This document shows, piece by piece, positions 1 through 9,745 of a stretch of DNA of 64,000 nucleotides (positions are counted from its first letter, which is position 1; each line of letters begins with the position of its first letter). This DNA is from Chthoniobacterales bacterium (GTDB taxonomy: Bacteria; Verrucomicrobiota; Verrucomicrobiia; Chthoniobacterales; UBA10450): the NCBI GenBank assembly GCA_003244145.1, contig QHBM01000037.1, positions 1 to 64,000 on the forward strand, in the 5' to 3' direction. The notes beneath the pieces were generated by a model, which saw only the letters and a list, made by a program, of their open reading frames with translations, did not search any database and had not been told where the DNA came from. The translations under genes and the position numbers were made by a program.

Positions 1-18
1 CGCGATCAGCGATCGCGG

Positions 19-2769
19 CTACAACGAAAGCAGTTCACGCGCGCGGGTGAGCGCTGCGTCGATCTGCGTCGCATCTTTCCCTGCGCCTTGAGCATTGTCC
101 GGCCGCCCGCCACCCTTGCCACCGACGATCGGCGCGATCTCCTGGATCAACTTGTTCGCCTGGAGTCTCGACGTCATTTCTTTCGGGACAGATGCAATCA
201 ACGCGACCCGTCCGTCCGTTTCACCGGCCACAAAAATGGGGCCGCTGAACTTTGGTTTGAGCGCGTCCACCACTGCCTGCAGCAATTTGGCGTCGGCGGC
301 CGGCAACCTTGCCACGAGTGATTTCTCAGCGGCATTTGCCGCGGCCAGCTCGTTCGCGATTTGCCCGGCGCGAGTTCGCAACTCGGTTTCGGCCCCTTTC
401 GCCTGCTGCTTCTCCCACTCGTGCACTTCGGCTTCGAGTTTTTCGAGGTGCGCCGAACGCGCATCAACGTGTTCCAGCATCGCGCCCGTCTCCTCATCGT
501 CTGCGAACGCGGGCAACGCGGCGATCCCGCTTTTCTTTCGAGCCAGCACTTCAAATTTTTGCTGCTGTCGTCCCGCCTCTTCCTTTGCCCAATTCCGAGC
601 GGCCTCGCCCGCCACTGCTTCGATGCGCCGAATCCCCGCGGCGATCGCTTCTTCCCGCACGATGCGGAACGATCCGATATCGCCGGTCGCGCAGACGTGG
701 GTGCCGCCGCAAAGCTCCATCGAGTAACCGTTCAGCTCGTTAGGCCGTCCGCCGATCTGCACGACGCGGACCGTGTCGCCATATTTGTCGCCAAAAAACT
801 GCGTGATGTCCGTGCGTTTCTTTGCGTCGGCGTACGGAACCTCCGTCCAAGAGACCGGCGCATTCGCCGCGATCTTTTCGTTCACGAGTTTTTCCACTTC
901 GCGCTTCTGCAGTGGCGTGAGCGCCGCGCTCGAAAAATCGAAGGTCAACTTCTCCGGCCCGACGTAACTCCCCTTCTGCACCGCCTCGCGCGACACCACT
1001 TCGTGCAGCGCCCAATGCAACAAGTGCGTCACCGTATGATGTCGCTCGATCGCATGCCGGCGTGGCGCCTCGAACCAAACCGTCACATGTTCGCCACCGC
1101 GCGGAGCATCATTTCCCTGGATCAAGTGAACCCAGGCGCCGCCCGATTTCCTGGTATCGGAGATTTTCCAACTGCGATCTTCGCTCCGCATCTCACCAGT
1201 ATCGCCAACTTGTCCACCCATCTCCGCGTAACAGACCGAATTGTTCAGGACCACAGCAGTTTTCCCATTCGCAGGCGTGATCGCAATCACATCGGCCCCG
1301 GTGTGATCGTGATCGTAACCCAGGAAATTCGTCACCACATTTCCGTCCGATCGGGAAAGCTCGATCGCCGTCTTTTTCTGAGCCGCTCGCGCTCGCGCCC
1401 GCTGTTCCTCCATCAATTTTCCGAAACCTTCCCGATCAACCGTGAGGCCCCGCTCCCGCGCCAACAATTCGGTGAGGTCGAGCGGGAAACCCTGTTCGTC
1501 GTAGAGCCTGAAGGCGAACGCTCCGGAGATCGGGAGTCCGCGCGAGACTTCGCTGTCGAACAAGGCGATTCCCTTATCGAGTGTCTTGTTGAAACCATCC
1601 TCTTCGCGTCGCAGCGTGTCCATGATCACGGTTTGTTTCGCGCGCAGTTCCGGAAACACGTCGCCCATCATGTGGGCAAGAACGTCGGTTAGTTGGTAGA
1701 AGAACGGCTCGTGGAATCCAAGTGTTCGCCCGTAGCGAACCGCGCGGCGCAGGATCCGGCGCAGGACGTAACCGCGACCTTCATTGCTCGGCTGGATTCG
1801 GTCGGCGATCGCGAAACTTAGGGTTCGGATATGATCGGCGATGACGCGGAAGGCGATGTCTATTTTCTCCTGCTCGTTTTCGCTGGTGCCGCCGGGCGTC
1901 GGCAACGTGCTGGTGTATTTCTTTCCGCTCAGCTTCTCCAGCTCGTCGAAGATCGGGCGGAACACATCGGTCTCGTAGTTGGAGATGATGCCGGTGAAAT
2001 CCGCGAAATTCTTCGTGCCCTGGATCATCGCGGTGATGCGCTCCAGGCCCATGCCGGTATCGGCGTGACGCTGGGGCAGAGGTGAGAACGTTCCATCTGC
2101 GTTCGCGTTAAACTGGATGAAAACGAGATTCCAAATCTCGATGCACCGCGCGTCGCCGGCGTTGACCAGCGAGCCCTTCGTGTCGCCGGCCGGCGTGAGA
2201 TCGACGTGCAACTCGGAGCACGGCCCACACGGGCCGGTATCGCCCATCATCCAGAAGTTGTCTTTCTTGTTGCCGTAGACGACGTGAACCGTCGGATCGA
2301 GCCCGGCTTTCTCGAACAGCCGCGCCCAATGATCGTGCGCTTCCTGATCGAACTCGCTCGGCTCGCCGGGCCCCGGTTTATAAACGGTCGCGTAGAGTCG
2401 CGAGGGCGGAAGCTTCCAGCGCTCGACCACCAGCTCCCAGGCCCAGTCGATCGCTTCCTTCTTGAAGTAATCGCCGAAGCTCCAGTTGCCCAGCATTTCG
2501 AAAAACGTGTGGTGATAGGTGTCGAGGCCGACATCATCGAGATCGTTATGTTTTCCTCCGGCGCGAATGCATTTCTGCGTGTCCACGACGCGCGGCGGAT
2601 TCCAGGCCGGCTTTTGTTGCCCGAGAAAAATCGGGACGAACTGGTTCATGCCCGCGTTGGTGAAAAGCAGGTTGGGCGAGTCGGGCAAGAGAGAAGCCGA
2701 CGGCACAACCGTGTGTTGTTTCTCGCGAAAGAAATCGAAAAACGATTGGCGGATTTGTGCCGAGGTCAT
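19..2769 (-). CDS. alaS: Alanyl-tRNA synthetase
   Basis: Charges tRNA-Ala in the cytoplasm (class II synthetase). The 916-aa length is normal for a full bacterial AlaRS. The class II motif 3 GMGLER lies at residues 239-244. An editing domain follows with the zinc-binding HHTVTHLL near 605 and CGGTH near 706, and a C-terminal DHHA1-type domain carries a Gly-rich GGKGGGRPDNAQGAG segment near 885. The start is MTSAQIRQ; no clear Shine-Dalgarno is visible and a 13-nt palindrome (2783-2795) sits just upstream. It lies 96 nt downstream of recA on the same strand, and recA-alaS linkage is common in bacteria. The function is secure. Confidence 0.98.
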   Translation of the reverse strand: MTSAQIRQSFFDFFREKQHTVVPSASLLPDSPNLLFTNAGMNQFVPIFLGQQKPAWNPPRVVDTQKCIRAGGKHNDLDDVGLDTYHHTFFEMLGNWSFGDYFKKEAIDWAWELVVERWKLPPSRLYATVYKPGPGEPSEFDQEAHDHWARLFEKAGLDPTVHVVYGNKKDNFWMMGDTGPCGPCSELHVDLTPAGDTKGSLVNAGDARCIEIWNLVFIQFNANADGTFSPLPQRHADTGMGLERITAMIQGTKNFADFTGIISNYETDVFRPIFDELEKLSGKKYTSTLPTPGGTSENEQEKIDIAFRVIADHIRTLSFAIADRIQPSNEGRGYVLRRILRRAVRYGRTLGFHEPFFYQLTDVLAHMMGDVFPELRAKQTVIMDTLRREEDGFNKTLDKGIALFDSEVSRGLPISGAFAFRLYDEQGFPLDLTELLARERGLTVDREGFGKLMEEQRARARAAQKKTAIELSRSDGNVVTNFLGYDHDHTGADVIAITPANGKTAVVLNNSVCYAEMGGQVGDTGEMRSEDRSWKISDTRKSGGAWVHLIQGNDAPRGGEHVTVWFEAPRRHAIERHHTVTHLLHWALHEVVSREAVQKGSYVGPEKLTFDFSSAALTPLQKREVEKLVNEKIAANAPVSWTEVPYADAKKRTDITQFFGDKYGDTVRVVQIGGRPNELNGYSMELCGGTHVCATGDIGSFRIVREEAIAAGIRRIEAVAGEAARNWAKEEAGRQQQKFEVLARKKSGIAALPAFADDEETGAMLEHVDARSAHLEKLEAEVHEWEKQQAKGAETELRTRAGQIANELAAANAAEKSLVARLPAADAKLLQAVVDALKPKFSGPIFVAGETDGRVALIASVPKEMTSRLQANKLIQEIAPIVGGKGGGRPDNAQGAGKDATQIDAALTRARELLSL

Positions 2770-2782
2770 AGTGAATGAAATT

Positions 2783-2815
2783 CAGGGAGTCCCTGCAGAT
2801 TTCCAAACGGAAATC
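2783..2815 (-). promoter_or_regulatory. Paired small hairpins in the alaS leader
   Basis: Between recA and alaS lie a 13-nt palindrome CAGGGAGTCCCTG (2783-2795) and a 7-bp hairpin GATTTCC-aaac-GGAAATC (2798-2815). No T-run follows, so this is not an obvious intrinsic terminator. It may be a processing site or a weak attenuator in the alaS leader. That function is inference. Confidence 0.3.
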
Positions 2816-2865
2816 TCAACGAGTCAATCGACGTGAGATGGCGGGGGCCGCCGCCAAAACGGCAA

Positions 2866-3903
2866 CTATTTCTTTTCTTCGTCGAGCTTCGCCTTCACGG
2901 CGATCTCGATTTCGTCGTAGAGCGCCTGGTCGTTCTTTAACGCTTCTTTCCCGGCGTCGCGGCCCTGCGCAAGCTGTGTTCCTTTGTAGCTAAGCCACGA
3001 GCCGCGCTTTTCGATGATTTGCTTCTCCAATGCGAGATCGAGAAGCGCGCCGGTCGAAGAAATTCCCTCGTTATACATGATGTCGAATTCCGCTTCCGTG
3101 AAGGGCGGCGCGACTTTGTTTTTCACGATCTTCACCCGCGTTCGGTTGCCGGTGACGACGCCGTCCGTTTGCTTGATCGCGCCGATTCGGCGGATGTCGA
3201 CGCGGACACTCGAGTAAAACTTCAGCGCTTTGCCCCCGGGAGTTGTTTCGGGGTTTCCGAACATGACACCGATTTTTTCGCGAATCTGGTTCGTGAAAAT
3301 GCAGCAGGTGCGCGCTTTGGAAATCAGCGAAGTCAGTTTCCGAAGGGCTGCGCTCATCAGTCGGGCCTGCGCGCCCACCGTAACGTCGCCAATTTCTCCT
3401 TCGAGCTCCGCCTTGGTCACGAGAGCGGCCACGGAATCGAGCACGATCACATCCAACGCGTTCGAACGCACGAGCGTTTCGCAAATGCGGAGCGCTTCTT
3501 CGCCTGAGCTCGGTTGCGATACGAGGAGGTCGTCCAGGTTTACGCCTAGCCGCCGCGCATATTGGGGATCGAGCGCATGCTCGACATCGATGAACGCGGC
3601 GAGACCGCCGCGCTTCTGCGCCTGGGCGATCACCGTGAGAGTGAGCGTGGTTTTGCCGGAAGATTCGGGCCCGAAAACTTCCACGACGCGGCCGCGCGGG
3701 AAGCCACCCACGCCGAGCGCGCGGTCGATCAAAATGTTACCGGTGGGGATGACGTCGATATCGACAATGGAGGCATCGCCCAGACGCATGATCGCGCCAT
3801 CGCCGTAATCTTTCGCGATCTGTTGGATCGCCAAATCCAGATTTTTGTTTCGAGCCGCATTGACCTTATCTTCGCCAGTTTTGTCTTCAGTTTTTGTAGC
3901 CAT
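2866..3903 (-). CDS. recA: Recombinase RecA
   Basis: Forms ATP-dependent filaments on single-stranded DNA for homologous recombination and SOS activation. The protein is 345 aa. The Walker A motif GPESSGKTT is at 78-86, the Walker B region [10 protein letters not shown] follows, and the loop 2 region includes the [11 protein letters not shown] segment. The start at 3903 (MATKTEDK) is chosen because an AGGAG lies upstream and RecA N-termini begin like this; the frame stays open further upstream into the ribD promoter region. The short acidic/basic tail ends DEEKK. It is divergent from ribD and upstream of alaS. Confidence 0.98.
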   Translation of the reverse strand: MATKTEDKTGEDKVNAARNKNLDLAIQQIAKDYGDGAIMRLGDASIVDIDVIPTGNILIDRALGVGGFPRGRVVEVFGPESSGKTTLTLTVIAQAQKRGGLAAFIDVEHALDPQYARRLGVNLDDLLVSQPSSGEEALRICETLVRSNALDVIVLDSVAALVTKAELEGEIGDVTVGAQARLMSAALRKLTSLISKARTCCIFTNQIREKIGVMFGNPETTPGGKALKFYSSVRVDIRRIGAIKQTDGVVTGNRTRVKIVKNKVAPPFTEAEFDIMYNEGISSTGALLDLALEKQIIEKRGSWLSYKGTQLAQGRDAGKEALKNDQALYDEIEIAVKAKLDEEKK

Positions 3904-3917
3904 AGGAGGGTCTCCTA
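3903..3917 (-). promoter_or_regulatory. recA ribosome-binding site inside a perfect hairpin
   Basis: In the recA mRNA sense the leader reads TAGGAG-ACC-CTCCTA immediately before and into the ATG. The AGGAG Shine-Dalgarno can pair completely with CTCCT, with a 3-nt loop. The palindrome is seen directly; translational masking is inference. Confidence 0.4.
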
Positions 3918-3982
3918 AGTACGTGCACTCGGGAACTTCGCCAAGTAGAAAAGCACTGTGGAGCTCAACCAAATACCAAATC

Positions 3983-5023
3983 GTGAGACAAAATATCGCT
4001 GACGATGCCTTCATGCGGGTGGCGCTTCGCGAGGCGCGCAAAGGTTTGGGACGAACAAGCCCCAACCCGGCGGTTGGCGCTCTGCTGGTGATTGGGGGAA
4101 AAATCGCCGCACGCGGACACCACGCGCGCGCTGGTTTGGCCCACGCAGAAATTGAGTGCCTGCGGCGATTCAAGAAGAAGGTGCCGAAAACCGCGATTTT
4201 GTACGTGACCTTGGAACCATGCAGCACCGTTGGTCGAACCGGTCCATGCACGGAAGCGATCATCGGGTCCGGCGTCCGACATGTCGTTATCGGCGCGCCC
4301 GATCCCAATCCCAAGCACGCTGGGCGCGGAATTGAAATTTTGAAAAAGGCCGGCCTCGATGTTCGCAGCGGGATTCTTTCCGGCGAATGTTCCGCGTTCA
4401 ACGAAGCCTATAATAAATGGATCACGACGAAGCTTCCTTTCGTTATCGCGAAATGCGGGATGAGCCTCGACGGGAGATTATCGATGCCGCCGGGCGAGCC
4501 CCGCTGGATCACGAGCGCGGCCTCACGACGGCACGCTCACCAATTGCGTGCGCAAGTGGACGCGATCCTGATCGGCGCGGGAACGTTGCGCGCCGATAAT
4601 CCTCGGCTGACCGTCCGCGGCGTACGCGGGGCAACGCAACCATGGCGCTTCGTTCTTTCGCGGGCCGGGTCGCTGCCGCGGAAGACACATCTCTTTGCGG
4701 ATCGCTTCGCCGAGCGCACACTTGTTTACAACGAAAGCAATCTCGCAACGCTCTTGCGCGACCTCGGCGAAAAGGAAATCACGAGCGTGCTCATCGAAGG
4801 AGGTGGCGAAATCCTGGGACAGGCCCTGGATCAGCGGCTCGTGGACAAGGTTCAGCTTTACGTCGGTCCGATCTTCACGGGAGGACCCATCATCGCTTTC
4901 GGGGGAACGGGCGCCGGCTCGACTCAGGAGGCGCCGCGACTCAAGCGCGTGAGCCATATCAGGATCGGCCAGGACGTGTGCGTCATTGGATACCCATCCT
5001 ACGACGCGATTGTTTCCGAATAA
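3983..5023 (+). CDS. ribD: Bifunctional riboflavin deaminase/reductase RibD
   Basis: Carries out the deaminase and 5-amino-6-ribosylamino-uracil phosphate reductase steps of riboflavin synthesis. The N-terminal deaminase domain has the zinc-site HAE at residues 54-56 and the E-P-C...G-P-C pair with C80 and C89. The C-terminal RibD_C reductase domain starts near 135 ([10 protein letters not shown]) and includes LIEGGGE. A GTG start at 3983 is preferred because family members begin shortly before D-x-x-F-M-R-x-A; an ATG at 4013 is the alternative, and ATG starts further upstream would run into recA. About 346 aa, the usual length for the fusion. Divergent from recA. Confidence 0.95.
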   Translation: MRQNIADDAFMRVALREARKGLGRTSPNPAVGALLVIGGKIAARGHHARAGLAHAEIECLRRFKKKVPKTAILYVTLEPCSTVGRTGPCTEAIIGSGVRHVVIGAPDPNPKHAGRGIEILKKAGLDVRSGILSGECSAFNEAYNKWITTKLPFVIAKCGMSLDGRLSMPPGEPRWITSAASRRHAHQLRAQVDAILIGAGTLRADNPRLTVRGVRGATQPWRFVLSRAGSLPRKTHLFADRFAERTLVYNESNLATLLRDLGEKEITSVLIEGGGEILGQALDQRLVDKVQLYVGPIFTGGPIIAFGGTGAGSTQEAPRLKRVSHIRIGQDVCVIGYPSYDAIVSE

Positions 5024-5090
5024 TTCTTAGGAACCATACGTCTCAATTGGGAGTTCAATCAGCATCAGCTTCAATCAAGGAGGAGTTAAC

Positions 5091-5402
5091 ATGAATTGGA
5101 AAAAGTTTCTTTTAATCGCGCTGACCGTAGGTGCCTTTGCGTTCGCGGCCGCGCCGAAGACGGAGGCACGGATTTCGGTCGGTATCGGACTCGGGTTCCC
5201 GATCGGGATCGGATACAACGGCTACGGTAATGGGTACTACAACTACGGTAATCAGGGCTGCTACCCGTACTCATCGTACGACTACTACGGCTATCGCCCG
5301 CGATATTACTCGCGGCCCGTCGTTTACGTCGGACAAGACTATTACTGGTACCATGGCCGTCGGGTGTACCGTCATCGCCACCACTACCGGCACTGGCGCT
5401 AA
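5091..5402 (+). CDS. Small exported Tyr/Gly/His-rich protein
   Basis: A 103-aa protein of unknown function. Residues 1-26 form a clear signal peptide (NWKKFLLIALTVGAFAFAAA then an Ala-rich cleavage region). The mature part is repeats of Gly-Tyr, Asn-Tyr and Tyr-Tyr, ending in an Arg/His-rich tail (RHRHHYRHWR). A strong AAGGAGGAG ribosome site lies 6 nt before the ATG, and a textbook terminator follows 21 nt after the stop, so it is probably a well-expressed monocistronic gene. The composition suggests a cell-surface or envelope protein, possibly metal-binding through histidines (inference). No family is recognised. Confidence 0.8.
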   Translation: MNWKKFLLIALTVGAFAFAAAPKTEARISVGIGLGFPIGIGYNGYGNGYYNYGNQGCYPYSSYDYYGYRPRYYSRPVVYVGQDYYWYHGRRVYRHRHHYRHWR

Positions 5403-5423
5403 ACGCTCAACTGTCTAAAACTT

Positions 5424-5462
5424 GAGCTGGCCTGGGTCATTGCCCACGCCAGCTCTTTTTTT
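5424..5462 (+). terminator. Intrinsic terminator
   Basis: The stem GAGCTGGC-C-TGGG pairs with CCCA-C-GCCAGCTC (one C/C mismatch, 6-nt loop) and is followed directly by seven T. It ends the small exported-protein gene. An A-run (5417-5420) on the left side means it could also act for the minus-strand gene ending at 5485. Confidence 0.9.
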
Positions 5463-5484
5463 GTCTGGCCGCCGGCGAAGAGCG

Positions 5485-5844
5485 CTAGAGAAGGACGCTA
5501 TCGTCCAAGGAATTGTTGTCGTCCGGCGCGACGAGATCATCCAGGTCAGCCATGAGTTCGGAATCCTGCGCCTCGATCGCCGCGAATTTGTCTGGTTCAG
5601 GATTCGTTCGCGTGGGCGTCGGCATTTGGAACCGCAGCAAGGCGACAGCAATGATGGCTACGGCCATTCCCGCCACGGGAACCAATCGTCGGAGACCAAA
5701 CCAGCCGCGCCACCCCGCCTGGTGGACTGTCGGGCGGATTTGCCGCAAAACATTCCGCGCGAAAAAGGGCGAGATTTTCGGCTCCGCGGCCTGGCCGAGC
5801 AAATCCCAAAGTTTCTCATCCTCTTCGCGCTTCATGGTGGACAA
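5485..5844 (-). CDS. Anti-sigma-like single-pass membrane protein
   Basis: A 119-aa protein with an Asp/Glu-rich start (MSTMKREEDEKLWDLL), an SPFFARNVLRQIRP stretch near 30-42, one transmembrane helix (VAGMAVAIIAVALLRF, about 57-72) and an acidic C-terminus. The protein encoded at 47679, next to an ECF sigma factor, shares the PFFA-x-x-V motif and layout, so an anti-sigma-type role is plausible. Here it follows rpoD by 52 nt with no ECF gene adjacent. An alternative start is the Met at residue 4. Function uncertain. Confidence 0.7.
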   Translation of the reverse strand: MSTMKREEDEKLWDLLGQAAEPKISPFFARNVLRQIRPTVHQAGWRGWFGLRRLVPVAGMAVAIIAVALLRFQMPTPTRTNPEPDKFAAIEAQDSELMADLDDLVAPDDNNSLDDSVLL

Positions 5845-5896
5845 TTGAACTCCGCTCGCTCCTCAAAGTTGTGGCCAGAATGCGCCGCGCGGCTGG

Positions 5897-7756
5897 TTAA
5901 GTTTCGGCGGCTTCGAGGAAGCCTTCCAACTGCCTGATCCGCGTCGGGTGCCGCATCTTGCGGAGCGCCTTCGCTTCGATCTGGCGAATGCGTTCGCGGG
6001 TGACTCGAAATTGCCGGCCAACTTCTTCGAGCGTGCGGCTGTATCCATCCACAAGGCCGAACCGTTGCTCGAGGACCTGCCGTTCCCGCTCCGTCAAAGT
6101 TTCAAGCACGTCTTTGATCTTCTCCTTGAGCAGGACGATCGCCGTCATGTCGCTCGGGTTTTCCGCGCCCTTATCTTCGATGAAGTCGCCAAAATTCGTT
6201 TCTTCGCTCTCGCCCACGGGCGACTGGAGCGAAATCGGCTGCTGCGCCATTTTCAAGACCGCTCGCACGCGATCGACCGGCAGCAGGATTTCCTCCGCCA
6301 CTTCTTCCGGGGTCGGTTCGCGGCCGTATTCCTGGACGAGCTGCTTCTGAACACGCATCAATTTGTTGATCGTTTCAATCATGTGCACCGGAATGCGAAT
6401 GGTGCGCGCCTGGTCCGCGATCGAGCGCGTAATCGCCTGCCGGATCCACCAGGTCGCGTAGGTCGAGAATTTGTAACCGCGCCGGTACTCAAATTTCTCG
6501 ACAGCTTTCATCAGTCCCATGTTCCCTTCCTGGATCAGGTCGAGGAAGGAGAGGCCGCGGTTTGTGTATTTTTTGGCGATGGAAATGACCAGCCGCAGGT
6601 TGGCTTCGACCATTTCGGTCTTCGCTCGCAGCGCTTTGTGCAGCCAGCTCTTCAAGGCCCGGTATTGCTCCGTATATTCATCGAGCGAAAGCCAGAGTGA
6701 ACTCTCCAGATCGCGCGACTTTATTCCGAGGGGGGACCGGGCGCCGTTGGCGCGCGGATGTTTGCTGAGCTCGCCCCGCAACAGCGTCAGGGCCTGAAAC
6801 TGGTCGTCGGCGAGGTGGACGAATTCTTCCGTCACCTTTTGTTTGAAATAAAACTTTGGATAAAGCTTTTGGAGCGAGGCGACGGATTTCTGAAAAGACT
6901 TCTGCTTTTTCGCGTCGCGCCGGGCTGAGCCGTGCAGGATCTGGGAATACTGCTGGCGGATCGACGTCCCCAATTTTCCCACCTGTTTGCAAAGGCGCGG
7001 CAGTAATTTCATGTAGCGCTCGCGGCTTTCGATCTTCTTGTCGAGAATAACGCGGTCAAAACGTTCGCCGCCTTCCGTGAGCTTTTGCGCCAGATCGAGG
7101 TGCGCCTGGGCGATGAAACCAAATCGATTGATCAGGCGCTGCACCATGATCTCGGCTTCTTCGATTCGTTTGGAAATTTCCACTTCCTGCTCACGGGTCA
7201 GCAGCGGCACCTGACCCATCTGCTTGAGATACATCCGGACAGGGTCGTCGAGGATATCTAGCTTCGGTTCCGGTTTCTCTTCCTCTTCTTCCTCGGTGTC
7301 TTTCTTGCCGTCTTTGTAACGGTCCACCTCGGACGCTTCGATAATATCGATCTCCATCCGGCGGAGCCGGGTAAGGATCGCATCCAGTTCGTCGGCATCG
7401 CTGATGTCCGCAGGCAACGCTTCATTCAGGTCATCAAAAGTGAGGTAGCCCTGTTCCTTCGCCAGCTTGATCAACTCACGAATGCGAGTTTGGACATCGC
7501 CGCCCGCTGTCGGCGGAACTATTTCTTCGGCGCCCGGATAATCGGCGCCATTGACTTGCACTGAGCGCGGCCTCTTTGCCGCCTTCTTCGCTGGCTTCGA
7601 ACTTTTGCGCGTGACGGATTTAATTTTGGCCGGCTTGCGGTGAACCTTGGGCGGCTTCGCCTTTGCGATGCGCGACTTGACGCGTTTTGTTTTGGCCGGC
7701 TTCTTCGGCGACGGCCGGGCTCCGCTTCGTGCGTGTTTTCTCGAATGAGTTGCCAA
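5897..7756 (-). CDS. rpoD: Primary RNA polymerase sigma factor RpoD (sigma-70)
   Basis: Directs RNA polymerase to housekeeping promoters. The protein is 619 aa. The conserved core includes [11 protein letters not shown] (region 1.2, near 170), [16 protein letters not shown] and the [13 protein letters not shown] promoter-melting helix (region 2, about 390-450), and a region 4 helix-turn-helix with [20 protein letters not shown] near 580. The first ~70 residues are extremely Lys/Arg/Pro/Ala-rich, which is not part of the usual RpoD fold. Placed between dnaG (upstream) and the anti-sigma-like gene; dnaG-rpoD linkage is classical. Confidence 0.97.
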   Translation of the reverse strand: MATHSRKHARSGARPSPKKPAKTKRVKSRIAKAKPPKVHRKPAKIKSVTRKSSKPAKKAAKRPRSVQVNGADYPGAEEIVPPTAGGDVQTRIRELIKLAKEQGYLTFDDLNEALPADISDADELDAILTRLRRMEIDIIEASEVDRYKDGKKDTEEEEEEKPEPKLDILDDPVRMYLKQMGQVPLLTREQEVEISKRIEEAEIMVQRLINRFGFIAQAHLDLAQKLTEGGERFDRVILDKKIESRERYMKLLPRLCKQVGKLGTSIRQQYSQILHGSARRDAKKQKSFQKSVASLQKLYPKFYFKQKVTEEFVHLADDQFQALTLLRGELSKHPRANGARSPLGIKSRDLESSLWLSLDEYTEQYRALKSWLHKALRAKTEMVEANLRLVISIAKKYTNRGLSFLDLIQEGNMGLMKAVEKFEYRRGYKFSTYATWWIRQAITRSIADQARTIRIPVHMIETINKLMRVQKQLVQEYGREPTPEEVAEEILLPVDRVRAVLKMAQQPISLQSPVGESEETNFGDFIEDKGAENPSDMTAIVLLKEKIKDVLETLTERERQVLEQRFGLVDGYSRTLEEVGRQFRVTRERIRQIEAKALRKMRHPTRIRQLEGFLEAAET

Positions 7757-7828
7757 AACTTTAGGTGCTATTGAGGTATTGCTGTTTTCAGTCAGCTCGT
7801 GCTCGACTCACTGCCCCCTCAGCGACAG

Positions 7829-9643
7829 TCAGGTGTCGAGCACGCGGGCAGACGAAAACTCGGGAAGCTCGCGGAGCTGTTCTTTTAGGTCAACAATTTG
7901 TTTTTGCAAATTGACCTCCTCGCCCGTGGTCAGACGGGGCAGTTTCATGCGGCCCTCGGCGATCTGGAGCTGGCGGCGTAAAGTGGCCTGCCGGAGGCCG
8001 TTCCACCAGCCTTTCGCGACGTCCAAACCGTTCGGCGGCATTTTTTGCAGCAGCCAGGATGAGACCAGCGCTTCATCTCCGGGAGAAAGGCCCGCCATGA
8101 ACGCATTCAGCGACGCCGGATCATCCGGGCGCAACTCGCTCTCCAGGATGCGACCCAGAATTTCCGCGTCCGGCGTTTGCGAGAGCATCTCCCGCCATCC
8201 TTGCGCGAGAAGAAACTCACGCGCTTCCGCATGGCGCAAAGCCAGAAGACAAAGGATCGCGACCTCGTGGCGCGGCGCGGGCGTGCGCGCTGCACCCGGC
8301 GAATCGTCGTCGGCCGAAAACCGTTCGCGGGCCGGTTTGGTCAGGAGCCGCTCGAAATCGGAGCGAGACACGCCGAGACGAGCGGTCACTCTATTTGCGA
8401 CTTCGCCGCGCATGAGCGGATCGCGCACTCGCGCCACGGTCTCGGCCAGCTTGCGCGCCAGTTGCATTTTCGCGCCTAACGAATCCAGATCCGTCGATGC
8501 CGTTTCGCGTTCGATCCACGAATCGAAAAAATCGCGCGCAGTCGCGACCCGTTTCTCGAACTCGGCCTTCCCGTCGCGCCGAATCATCGAGTCCGGATCT
8601 TGGCCGGGCGGCATTTCCACCACGCGAACGATCAGATCATTTTGCAAAAGCGCATCGAGCGAGCGTTCGGCCGCCTTTTCGCCAGCCGTGTCGGAGTCGA
8701 AGCAGAGAACGACTTCGTTGACGAATCGTTTCAGAATTCGCGCCTGGTTTTCGGTGAAGGCTGTCCCCTGCGGCGCGACCACATTCGTTATGCCGGCTTC
8801 GAAGAGCGTGATGAGATCGAGCTGGCCTTCGCAGACGATGGCGCAGTTGGCCTCGATCAATCCGCGCTTCGTTTTATGCAGGCCGAAAAGGACGCGGCCT
8901 TTTCGGAAGAGCGACGTCTCCGGCGAATTGAGGTACTTCGCGCCCTCGGCCTCCTTCTCCAGGACGCGACCGCTGAAGGCGATCACCTCGCCCACGTCGT
9001 TGTGAATCGGAAACATGATGCGGCCCCGAAACCGATCGTAAGCTTCGCCATCGGGCCGGGTGTCATCGCGCGGCTTGATCAATCCGCTTTGCAAAATCTG
9101 GGCGCGCCGGTACCCGTGCTTGAGTGCCCAGTTCATAAACGCGTCCCAGCTTTCGGGTGCGAATCCCAGCTGCCAATCCTTGGCGATGCGTTTATCGATC
9201 CCGCGCCCTTTCAAATATTCGCGCGCGGGCGCGCCCAATTTCGATTTGATCAGATGATCATGAAACCATTCCGCCGCTTCGGCATGGAGCTGGAGAAGAA
9301 CGCGGCGCGTTTCGTGTTGACGATCGTCGTCTCCGCTCGCGCCTCGCTCTTCCACGACGGGAACGCCCGCGCGCGCCGCCAGCTTGCGCACCGCCGCGGG
9401 GAAATCGAGGTGCTCGTAATCCATGACAAAACGAAAAACACTTCCGCCGGCGCCGCAGCCAAAGCAGTGAAACGTCTGTCGTTGCGGGCTGACCGTGAAC
9501 GACGGCGTTTTTTCCTGATGAAAAGGACAGAGCGCCTTGAAGGTCGAGCCGGCCCGCTTCAGCGGAAAATACGAACCGATCACCTCGACGATGTCGTTCG
9601 CCGCGGCGATCTGCTCGATATTCTGTGAGGGGATTATTCCCAT
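7829..9643 (-). CDS. dnaG: DNA primase DnaG
   Basis: Synthesises RNA primers at the replication fork. 604 aa from the ATG at 9643 (MGIIPSQNIEQI); the frame is open 24 codons further but the protein family starts here. The zinc ribbon has C39, H42, C60 and C63. The TOPRIM core begins at IVCEGQLDLITL. The C-terminal helicase-binding region is present. A 9-bp inverted repeat (7799-7807 and 7835-7843) spans the stop codon but has no T-run. It is upstream of rpoD and divergent from the NfeD-type gene. Confidence 0.96.
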   Translation of the reverse strand: MGIIPSQNIEQIAAANDIVEVIGSYFPLKRAGSTFKALCPFHQEKTPSFTVSPQRQTFHCFGCGAGGSVFRFVMDYEHLDFPAAVRKLAARAGVPVVEERGASGDDDRQHETRRVLLQLHAEAAEWFHDHLIKSKLGAPAREYLKGRGIDKRIAKDWQLGFAPESWDAFMNWALKHGYRRAQILQSGLIKPRDDTRPDGEAYDRFRGRIMFPIHNDVGEVIAFSGRVLEKEAEGAKYLNSPETSLFRKGRVLFGLHKTKRGLIEANCAIVCEGQLDLITLFEAGITNVVAPQGTAFTENQARILKRFVNEVVLCFDSDTAGEKAAERSLDALLQNDLIVRVVEMPPGQDPDSMIRRDGKAEFEKRVATARDFFDSWIERETASTDLDSLGAKMQLARKLAETVARVRDPLMRGEVANRVTARLGVSRSDFERLLTKPARERFSADDDSPGAARTPAPRHEVAILCLLALRHAEAREFLLAQGWREMLSQTPDAEILGRILESELRPDDPASLNAFMAGLSPGDEALVSSWLLQKMPPNGLDVAKGWWNGLRQATLRRQLQIAEGRMKLPRLTTGEEVNLQKQIVDLKEQLRELPEFSSARVLDT

Positions 9644-9745
9644 GGCGTTTAGTTTTCGCTCGTTTGCAGCCCCGAGCGATGGCAAACTAAACCAGAGACG
9701 AGACCCTTTCACCAAATCATCACCCGAACAAACCGGCTTCTTCCG

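Noticed and set aside
361-1692. 443-codon plus-strand open frame opposite alaS
   Set aside because: It lies entirely antisense to alaS, its translation is Arg/His/Phe-rich with no motif, and it follows codon bias of the real gene in a GC-rich genome.
3904-3982. LexA/SOS operator between recA and ribD
   Set aside because: No palindrome matching known SOS boxes (CTGT-N8-ACAG or GAAC-N4-GTTC) is visible; only the ribosome-site hairpin stands out.
7799-7843. Terminator between dnaG and rpoD
   Set aside because: There is a 9-bp inverted repeat, but it overlaps the dnaG stop, has a 27-nt loop and no T-run; dnaG-rpoD are probably co-transcribed.
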